23,225 nucleotides of DNA from positions 1 to 23,225 of the forward strand of contig JAIPMN010032027.1 of the NCBI GenBank assembly GCA_020650975.1, read 5' to 3'. Source of the DNA: Apostichopus californicus. Lineage: Eukaryota; Echinodermata; Holothuroidea; Aspidochirotida; Stichopodidae. Within the stretch, counting starts at the first letter, position 1, and each line of letters opens with the position of its first letter. Below the pieces are notes generated by a model. The model was not told where the DNA came from. It was given only the letters and a program-made list of their open reading frames with translations, and ran no database searches. The position numbers were made by a program, and so were the translations under genes. This document shows, piece by piece, positions 1 to 12,400 of the stretch.

Positions 1-3000
1 CCCCCCCCCCCCCCCCCAATCATCAGGCCTTAGCTACGTCCCTGGGTACACGGTGGTTACATAGTACGCTCCGAACAGAATTCACCCGATTACCAGATGC
101 AGATCCACCTAGCAACCGAGGTAACTTGCGTGAGGACTCCAACGAACAACCACTGATTTATGTTGATGCCTTCATCACTTTAATTAGCCACCACTCACAT
201 GGGACCTATTCTAAGTCTGACGATACATGCGCATGTGTGAGGTCCTGAAAACATAATTAAAGTGGTTTGTCTTGCCATCCTTGTTTCAAATTCCATAGAA
301 ATGTATTCTCGTAGACCTAGCAAAACATTTAAACTGACACAGTCCCATTGGAAGTGTGTCACGGGTGGCATTAAAATTCATTGATGGTTTAACATGCTGG
401 CGTATGAAGACTTTTGGCCAAATTTGCGCTAAGCTCACTATACGAACTCGGATCTGGGCTGTGCCTAATTAGTTAGTTATTTAAATTATTAATAATGGCG
501 TATGAGGAAATGCACCATTTTTTGGTATAACTCTCAGGACGGCAAGTCGAGAAACTCACATGCAGTCGCGGCGGATAGCTTCCTTCGCCTAAATGTTCTG
601 GGACATTTTGGCACATCGTTCCTATAAGCCAGGGGTGGGCAACCTACGGCCCGCGGGCCACATGCGGCCCGCCAGTGATTTTTTTGCGGCCCGTGAGATG
701 TCTCAAGAGAAAGAAAAAAAATCAATCTATTTTACATCATCACAAAAAAAAACCCACTATAGCTGCTTAGAATTTATCTGCACTAATGATGCTGTGAGGT
801 AGGTCTATTATCACCATTAATTATCAACTGGACTGTATTGACATTATGTTTTTGTGAATACAGATTAGTGCACACACCTATAGCTTGAACGTCCTCGGAA
901 GCAAAGGTTTGAAATCAACAGCAGGTCGTTGGTTAGGTGCGGCCCTGTCAATCTTTCACTCCTAAAATCTGGCCCATTCATTCAAAAAGGTTGCCCACCC
1001 CTGCTATAGGCCTATATCATAGGCCCTGGGGTCATTCCTTTACCGACTTGGTGCAATATAATGTGCCCATTTCGAAGTAAATTTATTCACAGATTTTTAG
1101 TTGTCATGGGTTCGAACAAATGAGGGGTATTCTATCCTAAAACATAGGGCAAAATGGGGCTGGGGTTCCAGTTCGCTGCATCATTTGTCAACTTGCACTG
1201 GGTTCTAATGTTCATGTCAATTGGAATCACTAATAAAAGAAATAATCCACCAAAAATTAAGGTCGCATGAACTTTATTGCAGATTTCCTGAGTGACGAAT
1301 TTGTATTTTTCTCCCGAAATCACGCAACTAGATGGCTGCTATCCAGCCTGGCAAGTGCCATCTCCAGCGATCTGGCAGGTATTGAAATCTGAAATTTTCT
1401 TGGTACGCTGCGCGCCAACCGATGGTGGCGCTCCGCTTAGATAGTACTTACGGCCAGAATACTTGAATCGATTACGTCCCCCCTACGTTTCAAATCGGAT
1501 TGACGCCCCTGCATGCTATGTAATGTATGAGATGTAAACAATAATTTGGCTTGTCAAAAGTATCTTTACTGCATGCCAGTAAATGTTCGCTACCAAAACA
1601 ATATATTTATATGGTTAATGATTACGAATAACAAACAGGTCATCCAGATAAAACACAGATATGCTGTTCACACATGTAAGTCATGAACATCACAGTAGGT
1701 TGAACTTTCTTGTTCATGATTATTATCAGAAAATCAAATTGACTTCATCTGAGTTCTCCGTTAACCTGTCTCCATTCAATGTTATACACAGATTGCCCCC
1801 TGTAACCCACATCCAGGTCAACAATCTATATAAAGGGATGTTCTGGTGGCTGCTATTATCTTGAGCTTAAGACTAAACCTTGTTCCATTTTGTAAGGTAC
1901 TAAAGTATATTATTTATAATTATGCATCAAAAAGGTAATAAATTAGCATTAATAAGGTAAAGCACAATAAAAGCAGCATTCTACAGTAATTAGGTTTTAT
2001 GATTTCAAATTTGGTTCAATTTTGTGAATGCATGATGTCATATTATCAATTCAATTCATCTGAAAATAAATTTGTATTACTTATTCAAAGAGGAGAATAA
2101 TATTACTACAAAAAAAAAATGCATTTTGATGAAATTCTAAACAGAGAGAACCTTGAAAAACAGAACCTTGAAAGCTAGTTTTGCAAACATTTTTAATTTA
2201 TCAGGTTTCAAGGAAAAATCAACAAGAAGATTGTAATAGGCATGTAAAGCTTTTCAAGAACATTAGGTCATTTATTGTTATGGCATCATAGACCACCTAC
2301 TGTGGGCCACTCCAGGAGAGAATCAAATGTTTTTAGCCCGCCAAAGTAGGTTCCATTCAATCAACCATATGAGTAGCTTATGAGTTTGAGGGACAACATA
2401 TTGAGTAGGAGTTTTCAAGAAACAGTGAAGAATATTTCTCCATTCTGTATAAATATCACACTGCCTACCACCGGGATATATATCCCTTTATGATGGGAAT
2501 TCTTTCTTACAAATTTTAAGCAATTCTGAAGACCTACTTCTGCTTTCACTATAAACTGAAAGTCAGTAAGCTATGGGGAATGACCCAAAATGGATCACAA
2601 CATTTTTCTGTGACGTCAGAAAATTTAACTACAGTTTTTCAGACCTTGACGCATTGGAGATTGGCTATTTTTTGTTTAATATAATAAAAGTTGGAGATCA
2701 AAAAGCTATTTTTTAACACAATTAAGTCAATATATAGTTCAATCTAGCTTTCATGCATTCTGGGCATTGATTCTAAGGGGTAGTAGGAGGGCCGGTGAAT
2801 GGTGGATCGGTCCTTATGGAAGATCCTGGGTTGTGGGCCTAATAGTTTGTGGACCATTGCTCTAAATGTAGTACTGTAAAATATTTACCAACTCTGACTT
2901 TGTGACCTGGTGCATTTATGCCCTGTACATGTACTTGTCTTCTATGGGTGTGGTTTAACTTCAATTAATAGCCCATATGGCTGTGACTGGAAGCATTTTT

Positions 3001-3084
3001 GCCCTGCCTGCATATTTAGTTACCAGGTATGGTGTAACTGTAAATAATTCTACTACTGCTTTGCTAACGTTGATTGTTTTGCAG
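1..3084. other. Upstream non-coding stretch (intron or 5' flank)
   Basis: It begins with a run of 17 C, which may be an assembly edge. Apart from the MITE at 630-1003 I see no gene. None of the short open frames has a recognisable motif, and none encodes the missing first phosphate loop of the HyuA domain. A slightly more G+C-rich patch lies at 1330-1500. Because exon A starts in the middle of a codon, at least the part just before 3085 is intron. Confidence 0.6.
630..1003 (+). mobile_element. hAT-type MITE, copy 1
   Basis: A 374-bp non-autonomous DNA transposon. The termini are perfect 15-bp inverted repeats, CAGGGGTGGGCAACC at the left and its complement at the right. It is flanked by 8-bp direct repeats CTATAAGC (622-629) and CTATAGGC (1004-1011), 7 of 8 identical. 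An 8-bp target duplication and CAGGGGTGGGCAA ends with GCGGCCCGC-rich sub-terminal motifs are typical of hAT elements. It has no transposase. The same element occurs inverted at 13803-14173. Confidence 0.9.
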
Positions 3085-3416
3085 ATTGGTCGATTGGTAG
3101 GGTGAATATAGGTACAACCCACTTTATCAATGCCTTGCTTCAACGAAGAGACCTAGTACCAGTTTCCGTGGTCAGACTTTGTGGGCCGGCATCAACTGCA
3201 CTTCCTCCATTTATTGGTTTCCCTGACAACCTTGCAGACCTGTTAAAGGCAAAGTGTTTCTTTGTGAATGGCGGTTACCAAGTGGATGGATCCATTATAA
3301 CAGAGGTAGATGAGAAGGAAATTCTGGATGTCATCCAGCAAATCAAAGACTGCAACATTCACAATGTTGTCATCTCTGGTGTCTTCTCTCCTGTGAATGA
3401 TGACCAGGAAAAACAG
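3085..3416 (+). CDS. Exon A: hydantoinase A N-terminal domain
   Basis: Residues 1-110. The acceptor is TTTTGCAG and the donor CAG|GTAAGG. The exon begins with two bases completing a codon and ends in phase 0. It carries IGTTHFINALLQRR (residues 8-21), the signature IGTTHFTNA...RR block of HyuA/oxoprolinase N-terminal domains, then RLCGPASTALPP and VNGGYQVDG. The preceding first phosphate loop (GVDVGGTNTDA type) must be on an earlier exon, which I could not find in bases 1-3084. Confidence 0.93.
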
Positions 3417-6400
3417 GTAAGGAATCCCTATTTAGATGATTTTCATATTTTGACCTCTTCTCCTTCTTCCTTTGACCTTTAACAATAGCCATGATTTAGT
3501 ATTATTTACAGTAGTATCTTCTTTTAAAACATTGGTTCATGACCTATTAAAACTGGTGTGCATTTGACCTGAAAAGAACAAATGATATAGATTGTGTTGG
3601 TCAATACTCTGCAGAATAATTTAAAAAAAAGGAAATTTATGCACAGCTAAAGTCAACTTATGAAACGATTAACTGACTGAGATATTGTAAGCAAATTTGA
3701 AAACAACTGAAAAGTATAGTGAGAATGGAATTTGCTACAAAGGAATTGTTAAACTAATTAATGTGAATCCCGCTTTAGCTGATAAATTTGTCTTTCTTTG
3801 GAAGAAATAACACCTACCAAACACTTTCTCAAGAAGGGATACTTGGATCAGTCTCATACTGTGCGTGAAGATACCTCAATTTAAGTTTAGATTTTATATT
3901 ATTTTGGTGGTGGTCAAAGATCAAAGTACAAAAACCATCTAAACAGGGTATTTCAGTTCATACATGTTAAGAGGAACAAATTTTTAGCTTAAATGTATAA
4001 CGTTATGTCATTTTTGAATGGTTATGGTAGCATCTAGTGTACATAACAGCTTCAGAATCAGAAGTCTAGGTTGTGTTGATTCTACAGTATGTTGGGTAAC
4101 CAACCATCAATTACTCCCAGATGAGAAACGAAGCCAATGAAAATTGTGGATGAATACTCAAAGATTCTAGGTTTCCTTGTAATTACAATTTACTATATTA
4201 ACTCTGTCCACATGACCGTAGCAGAATCGGTTTTATGCAGCGAATTTTGGCGTTAGTAACAATACAATTATTTGGCTGTGTACATTCTTGTATAGGTTGC
4301 ATTTCCAACATGGAACTCCTGATCCCATCCAGTTAATTAAGATATTAAAGGAAAATAATTCATGTCCCTGTTTGAATCATCAGGGAAACTGCCTTGTTTT
4401 AATGAATTGGGCACGCAGAAATTGAAATGAAACCGTTTTTCTATTTTATAACTTCAAAGGTGGAGAAACTCTTCAGAAAGCATTTTCCTGAAGCCAGTTT
4501 GTCACTGTCTTCAGATATTGGATCAATTGGTCTGTTGGAAAGAGAGAATGCTGCCATCTTGAATGAATCACTGAAGCCTTTGTGTCACAAAACAATCTTT
4601 GCCTTGGCCCAGGCTCTGAAAGACCTGAAACTGGACTGTCCTTTCTTCTTGACCCAGAATGATGGAACTATCATCAGGTAATTTTAAAATGGATCGTCCA
4701 AATGTTACTTCATGCTTTAATTTCTTAAACTGCTTTAATTTGTAAAGCTGTGATTGGATTTAATTTTAGTCCAAAGAGATTGATGCTAACGTTAGCTGGT
4801 TTATATGACTCAGCAGTTGAAATACAATGTAAATGAGTTCATTCATATCCCTCACATATCCATACATATAGTAGGTTAAGCCTAGGTATATAGGCTACAG
4901 TATATTGTATGTGTTGTAGATTCAGCAATATAGGCTTTAATGTGTTGATGTTTGGATTAAATGTAAAATACACTGCACTTCCAATCTTGAGCTTTTTAAT
5001 TGCATCTGATAGTCAAAGCCTGCTCCTGTCTTACAGAACTGAAGTATTCTACAGTATTAAAGTTGTAGGTATTTTCTGATAAACAGGAATGCACTCGATC
5101 ATGCCAATATATGCATGCATGATCTCTATCCATTCGTCGCCATATTGGCATGGTATAGTACACACAGGACCATTGTATTCTGTACAATGGAGAATAACTC
5201 ACATAGTGGGTACTTCTAACGCTTGTGAATAGTTCCTGCTTCTCCATGCATGCCATAGTACAGTAATTGTCATGGAAACCAAATGGGTCTTTCATACCAT
5301 ATTTGCCTAGATGCATATTGTATTGATTGTTTTATTATTTGGTAACTAAATTTATATAGCCTGTATATTGTTTGAATATCATTGTAGATTCTATATATAG
5401 TCTAAGCCAACCCTTGCAATTATATATACACACCTGGTGTAGATTGGCCTGTAGAATGAATGAGAACCCTTGGAAATTCCTCTTTTGAATTGAATTCATT
5501 ATCAATTGAAATTTTTATGTAGTCTTTTTTTTGCAATAGAAGCTAGCTAGAGTGACTCATATTAAATGAATATCTTGTAACCACAAGACTATGTAAATTG
5601 AGAGAATATACCTAGGTTATTGCAGTGTATACTTTCACTGAGAGGGCCAGTATACTTTCAGTGGTACAGGAGTATTTAGTACAGTACTAGCGTATAGCAG
5701 TGTATACTTTCAGTGGTACAGGAGTATTTAGTACAGCACTAGCTTATTGCAGTGTATACTTTCAGTGGGCCAGGAGTATTTTGTACAGCACTAGCTTATT
5801 GCAGTGTATACTTTCAGTGGGCCAGGAGTATTTTGTACAGCACTAGCGTATAGCAGTGTATAATTTCAGTGGGCCAGGAGTATTTTGTACAGCACTAGCT
5901 TATTGCAGTGTATACTTTCAGTGGTACAGGAGTATTTAGTACAGTAGCATATAGCAGTGTATACTTTCAGTGGTACAGGAGTATTTAGTACAGCACTAGC
6001 TTATTGCACTGTATACTTTCAGTGGGCCAGGAGTATTTTGTACAGCACTAGCTTATTGCAGTGTATACTTTCAGTGGGCCAGGAGTATTTAGTACAGCAC
6101 TAGCTTATTGCAGTGTATACTTTCAGTGGGCCAGGAGTATTTAGTACAGCACTAGCTTATTGCAGTGTATACTTTCAGTGGGCCAGGAGTATTTTTGTAC
6201 AGCACTAGCTCATTGCAGTGTATACAATTCAGTGGGCCAGGAGTATTTTTGTACAGCACTAGCTTATTGCACTGTATACTTTCAGTGGGCCAGGAGTATT
6301 TTTGTACAGCACTAGCTTATTGCACTGTATACTTTCAGTGGGCCAGGAGTATTTTGTACAGCACTAGCTTATTGCAGTGTATACTTTCAGTGGGCCAGGA

Positions 6401-9400
6401 GCATTTTGTACAGCACTATCGTATAGCAGTGTATAATTTCAGTGGGCCAGGAGTATTTAGTACAGCACCATACTACTGAAACAGACAGAAAGTAGGACAG
6501 TTCACATTGCTACTTTATGTAGCAACCCTGGGAAGAATTGAAAAAACAACAACAAAAAAACCCAATATACTACGTCATTGCATTACTTCACATATGTGGT
6601 TTTATTATACCATGAAATTTGCAAAACATATAATTAGTAGATCTATAAAAAGAGCATAATTGAACAAAAGTAATTTTGAATCAAAAGGTGTCAGCAATAG
6701 CTACTGTATGGCCTCATTATACAGAGCAAAAAGCTAATAAAATCCAAACAAAAAATCACTAATGGAGAAAAATAAGCAAATACCTAAATTACTTTTTGCC
6801 ATCAGTTAATTTGGGTCCTACATGCTCCTCAGTAAATGATACTTCAGAAATTTACCTCATATATATTTAATAAGGTTTCATGTAGTTAAATATATAGATA
6901 TGTTGCAATCATAAAGTGAACCTAGAGTGACAATTGCCCTGTAGAAGTTATAGATGGAATTTGTCAGACTGCGATGTCTCTATAAAGTCTGTGAGAACTT
7001 GTTTGGCCAGGTACAAGCTATGTGTCCTCACTAGGTATAGCCAGGCTTTCAATATATAATAAGGGTGTTGCTCTTTTAGCTCTGTGAGTGGTCAATATGT
7101 TTATACAGGTTGGCCTCCACATATATACCTTTTCAACAATGTACTGGCCATGGAGTAAGAAGAGACTAACTCCATGGTACTACAAAGTCCTAAGGGACCA
7201 AATAAAAAATTAAAAAAAATTATATTGAAAACTATGTAGGCCTACCACCTCCCTTAGGGCATGTTTCAACTTGATAAGCTATTTGATAATGTGACTACCA
7301 GACAGTTAATGACAAGTCTTCAAGGTCACTATATAGCAGATATGCCACCACCATCCATCTCTTCAACCATCTCCACCCATGTATCCACAACTGATCACGC
7401 CTCCCACACTTCCTCTATACTTTGAGGTAAAACTAGAAGTAACTATAGGTAATTGTTATCTAAGTTTCAGTTTAACATGTACAGTATGCTACCATTACCA
7501 GCCTGTGTGTACTAATATTTTCCAATAGTATAATATATGAATTGAAACAAAGAAGTTAAGATGCGGGAATTTAAGTCATTAAATGTGCAAGGAAACTATT
7601 GTGGTATGATGGCCTTTGGAAACAACTCTTCTCTTTTATTTTCATATTTATCATTAGTTCTTCAGAAGCTTTGGATTTTCCAGTCAAAACATTCTCTTCC
7701 GGTCCAACTAATAGTATGCGAGGAGCATCTCATTTGTCAGGTATGACCATTCATGACTTTCGGTGATTAAGGTGTCTCATATATAGCATTGCAAGCCCCC
7801 AAGGCATATAATTATAGTAATAATAATAAAGTGACCGTGTCAAACTGACACTCCTGGCGCAGGTAATGAGAAAGATTTTAAACTATACAGTACAGACTAG
7901 GCATGAAATGAAAAGTAGCAAAATAGAGTTAATTAAACATAGTTAAGCGTTGACAATAAAGAAAGATTTCAGTTGAGACTTGAAGTGGGTGAGGGAGCTT
8001 TCCTGCCAAAGGCTAGGAGGGAGGCGAGTTATAGAGGGATGGTCAGATGCAGAAAAGGGTCCTTGTCCCCAAGAGTGTTGTGTTCGTGGAATGTGCAAGA
8101 GCCCTGTGTTGGTGGAGCAAAGCTGTCGTGTAGGTTGGTACGGATGAATAAGTTCATGAAATGTATAAAGGTGAATTATAGCCATGAAGAGAATGAAAAA
8201 CAAGGAGGAGAGTAATAATAGTATAGTAACTTTTTATTCAATAAAGAATCCAGACTACTTTGAGTTATATGCCACCTTACTTTATTTAAATATAAAGGTT
8301 CACAGGCCAGTACTGACTGTACATGGCATCACCAGGAGGGCGCACAGCAGATACTTAATGAATGTGGAATTGTAGGTCCCAGTACATAGCAAACAAGTGC
8401 ACACACTTGATGTACAATTCCATGTTGGATGGATTTACAATAAATTGTAGGAATGATTGTAGCAGAACAGGTGATGTTGCAACCATTGGACGAAAATCTC
8501 AGTGTCACAACCGAAAGGAGATATAATAAAGTCAACATAAACATGAATACAGCTATACATCTTAAAATGAAAACAAGTGCAATGACTCAATCAAGAGCAT
8601 AATTATTAATTTTTGATGAATTTTCACATTTTCGTGTTTAATAATCATCATCATTTTCACAGTCATGGTCATCGCCACCATCATGCATCTTCTCTGTCCA
8701 CATCCTCATCCACATCTTCTTCATCATCTAGCAAGGTTGTTATATATTCCCAGTGCGATGTTGTATTTCTGTTTTTATCTTTCTATATTTGGTAAACATT
8801 TCAGGTCTTAAAGATGCCATTGTTGTTGATGTAGGAGGTACAACTACTGATGTTGGTTCTTTACAGGGGGGTTTTCCACGCCAGTCGTCGTCTCATGTCG
8901 ATGTGGGTGGAATCGACACCAACTTCAGAATGCCAGATGTTTTGAGCATTGCTCTCGGAGGAGGTTCAATCATACGACACAAGACTGTCATCAACAGAGT
9001 AAGAATATCCATTTCAATTTCTATTTCTTTATTCCAGTATAAATTACAAAATTTATAAATAGGACACATAATGATGATACACAAAAGATGTAAAATGTAC
9101 AATCATGAAAGCATGAACAAATAAGAAATAAGATTGGAGGATTAGAAAGTTGAAAGATTAAAAGGATTATAACAGAGATTCTAAGAACCCATTTTGAATA
9201 TAAATGGCTGCTCTGTAGATAAATGAGTTCTTAAAAAGCATAATTCTAAAAGTTGGCAAGATGGTAGGATTTCGTAGATTGTACTTGTTTGTTCTATTGC
9301 ACAAAGAGATCAACTCGGAGTGAAGTGGGTGATCTTTAGAACTATGCATATTAAACATTAGTCTGGAGATTGCATTTTATCATTCACAAAGTTTTCAGGT

Positions 9401-12400
9401 AGGCCTATATGTTTCTTGATCAAAACTCAAAATTTGTACACAAACATATACGTTAATAATCAATTTTCCCAGCCTTTTCTGCACTGGTTAGATCTTGGCA
9501 TAAAACCCCACACCTAATTATTCTGATAAAAATTTAATTGATAAACAGTTTTCTCAATTTGCAGATATTCACAATTTAACAAACCAGGGCTTTTTTCGCT
9601 GAACTTTGGATGAATATAGTCACTACAAAATGGTATCTAGCCTGTTGAGTAATTGTGTTTTTTCTAATTCTGTGTTCAGGTACAGGTTGATGTGGGACCA
9701 AAGAGTGTTGGGTACCGACTGACCAAAGAGGCTTTGGTGTTTGGTGGTTCTACTATCACAGCTACTGACATAGCTGTAGGCTTCTTAAAGGTGGATGTTG
9801 GGGACAGAAGGAAGGTGACCGTAACTCCGACTGTCTTAGAAGAGGCAAATGAAATGATTCAGTGTATGGTAGAGGAAGCCATAGATCGCATGAAAGTAAG
9901 AGTTGACTTCAGAGACTTGAAAGTACTAAATTTCCACAAAGTTGAGCAGCTGGTAGTATACATTGTCGGTTGATATGCTGTCCCAATAACTGTTCATCGT
10001 AGCATAGATCTGTATTATTATGTAGTATGCAGTCTTAAAGGCATTGAAGACTCGCCCCAAACCGCGTGCGGCCATCTGAAAAAGTTAACTTGTCGTTGCT
10101 TGCAAGTGACATTTTGTTTGTGTCGCTACAAAATGCAGACAGTAATGAAACGTGATACCTTGTTATCTTTTATCTAGACCTGAGATGTCCATCTCTGCTA
10201 TGTACACTGTGTTGTGGGTACTGACCGTAGCTGTATGTACTGACTGTGCACTAGTGTCTAATTACCGACAGTAGCAAGCTGTGTGTGTATTTTCTGGGAT
10301 CGATGGTGGTGTCTAACACTTCTGTTACACCTCATTTGAAACAAGGTCAGATTACCGGCATGAGATGTTTCTTTGTGGGCGAGTCTTCAATGCCTTTAAG
10401 CTGCACAGATAGACATAGGGGTTTGCCGTTTTTTTAATTTTTTTATTTGTTTTTCTAGACTCTTCAATATCGGTACAGCTGGAAAAAGAAGGAAGAAATA
10501 TAAATTTTTAATTTGAGGCACATTAAAATACAACTATTAAATTTATTTGCAAAGGAACGGAATTTTGTTTCTTCTCGTTCTGGTGAGATTTTCTTAAACC
10601 ATCCACGATATGACATAGTTGAAAGATAAAATTATAACCATGAAACATAACATGCATGATTATTTTTAATATTTGTCTTTAGTTTAGTAATGTTTCCCTT
10701 TGATTTTATATCAATGACGTCACTTTCCTTAGTGAATAATCTTCATGCATACATGGCGTATTCAATCTACCTTACACTAATTTTCTTTTGTTTTATATTT
10801 TTCTGTTTAGGTGAGTAAAGAGGAGGTTCCAGTAATTCTAGTCGGTGCAGGAAGTATTTTGAAAGATATAACAAGAAGAGTGAAAGGAGTTTCCAAGTTT
10901 ATTTTGCCCTCATACTATCAGGTAAGATAAAAAACCACCTTTAAGTGCACATGTATCAGTTTGTAAACAGTGGAAGAAGAAGGAGTTATCAGTGGAGGTT
11001 TTCAGTCTGGAGGAAGAATATGAACGTATTTCATTTATATGTTCAATGCCAAAGCTTCTGTGGATATATAGTCCTCTTCTCTTGCTCTCTATTGAGCATA
11101 TATAGTGTCTTTCATTCAGGCATAGTGTCCCTCTTTTGGGCATAGTGTCCACTGGTTTTCAACAGTCACAGCTACATCTCTTTTCAGGGTTGTCCAGCTC
11201 TAAAACACAGTCCATCAGTTTTGAGCAAACTCCCCCTGACTTGAGTGTAGTGTTCATTTTACCTATCTAAAACCAAATGCCCCTCTTTTTGATCCCTTGC
11301 AAACCGGAGGCGAAATGAATCTATGCAATGTGTGTGTGCGTTTGTTTTTCTATCTGACCGAGGACTTGAACAAAAGAATTTCAGGTCCTCGGTTGTGATT
11401 TCTAAAGAATCACCACGTCCTCGGAAGAATTCTATTGTATGGGGTATTGTTAAGGTTAGGGTACGTGGATTTGAACAATGGAAAATACAATGGGGTCCTC
11501 GGTTGGAATGAAATACAAACATGTGTGTGTGTGTGACTGTGTGTGTGTGTCTATGACACCTGCTTGTAAACACGGTGACTCAAACATTGCATGGTGGATT
11601 AACTTCATTCTTGGATCCTTTTATTGAGTTCAAGAAGCCAATTCTTCCCTGTGAAGGTCACAGGTCATATGCAGTAAGGAGAGGTCCAAGTTAAAACATT
11701 TTAAGCATGATAATTAAAATAGTACATCTTTGTTAAACTTCATACTTAATATGTAAATCCAGCTCGGTGGGTGCAAGAACCATTTTGGAATTGGTAGTGG
11801 TCAACGTTCATATGAGGTCAACAGGTATCAAAGTCTATAATCCTTGTAAATATGCTTAATCCAGAATTGAAACTACAATTAATCTGTGAGTCCTCCGATG
11901 CTATAATTTTCTTTGTGGTGAACATAGTTTGGTCAATTTCAGTTCAGTTTAGTTTTGTGAAGTGTCTCAATATACAACAGGTCTTCAAGAATACATAAAG
12001 TCAACCAGGAAATAAAATCTGCTTCAAAGAGTTGATACTCTGGTGTTGGGTGATTTAAACACAATCAAGTGGCGCTTATCAACTATCACACTAAGAGCCT
12101 TCAGTGGCTCGACATGTTATCTCAAATGGTCTCAAAATTGGATCTTTGTAGTAGACTTTACCTCTACTGAGCATACTATCCCGCTTTGTGTATAGTTTCC
12201 CTCTATCGAGGAAATTAAGCCCACTTCGCTTTTAAGGGTAGTCCATCATCTCTTTGAAACAAAGTCCACCTCTTTTGAGCATAGCCCATCGGCACTTATG
12301 GAGCATATTTCACATCTTCTTGGTTTCCCAAAAGGGAAAACTATGGTGTCACTTTTACCGACCTTGCAAAATTGTGAGGGAGACCACGGATTGCAAAGTC

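Noticed and set aside
593..802. Short open frames on both strands at about 534-802
   Set aside because: They lie across the end of the hAT MITE, which is non-coding.
2281..2870. GTGGGCC-type words suggesting another hAT element pair
   Set aside because: No terminal CAGGGG repeat and no 8-bp duplication could be found.
6165..6479. 104-codon open frame with a repeating FSGPGVFLYSTS pattern
   Set aside because: It is read entirely from the 52-bp minisatellite; the frame shifts between units and no start context or family match exists.
8613..8795. His/Ser-rich 60-codon open frame
   Set aside because: It comes from a TCATC-rich low-complexity tract before the exon D acceptor; no family resemblance.
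11259..11573. 104-codon minus-strand frame with HTHTVTHTH
   Set aside because: The His/Thr run is simply the GT microsatellite read in antisense.
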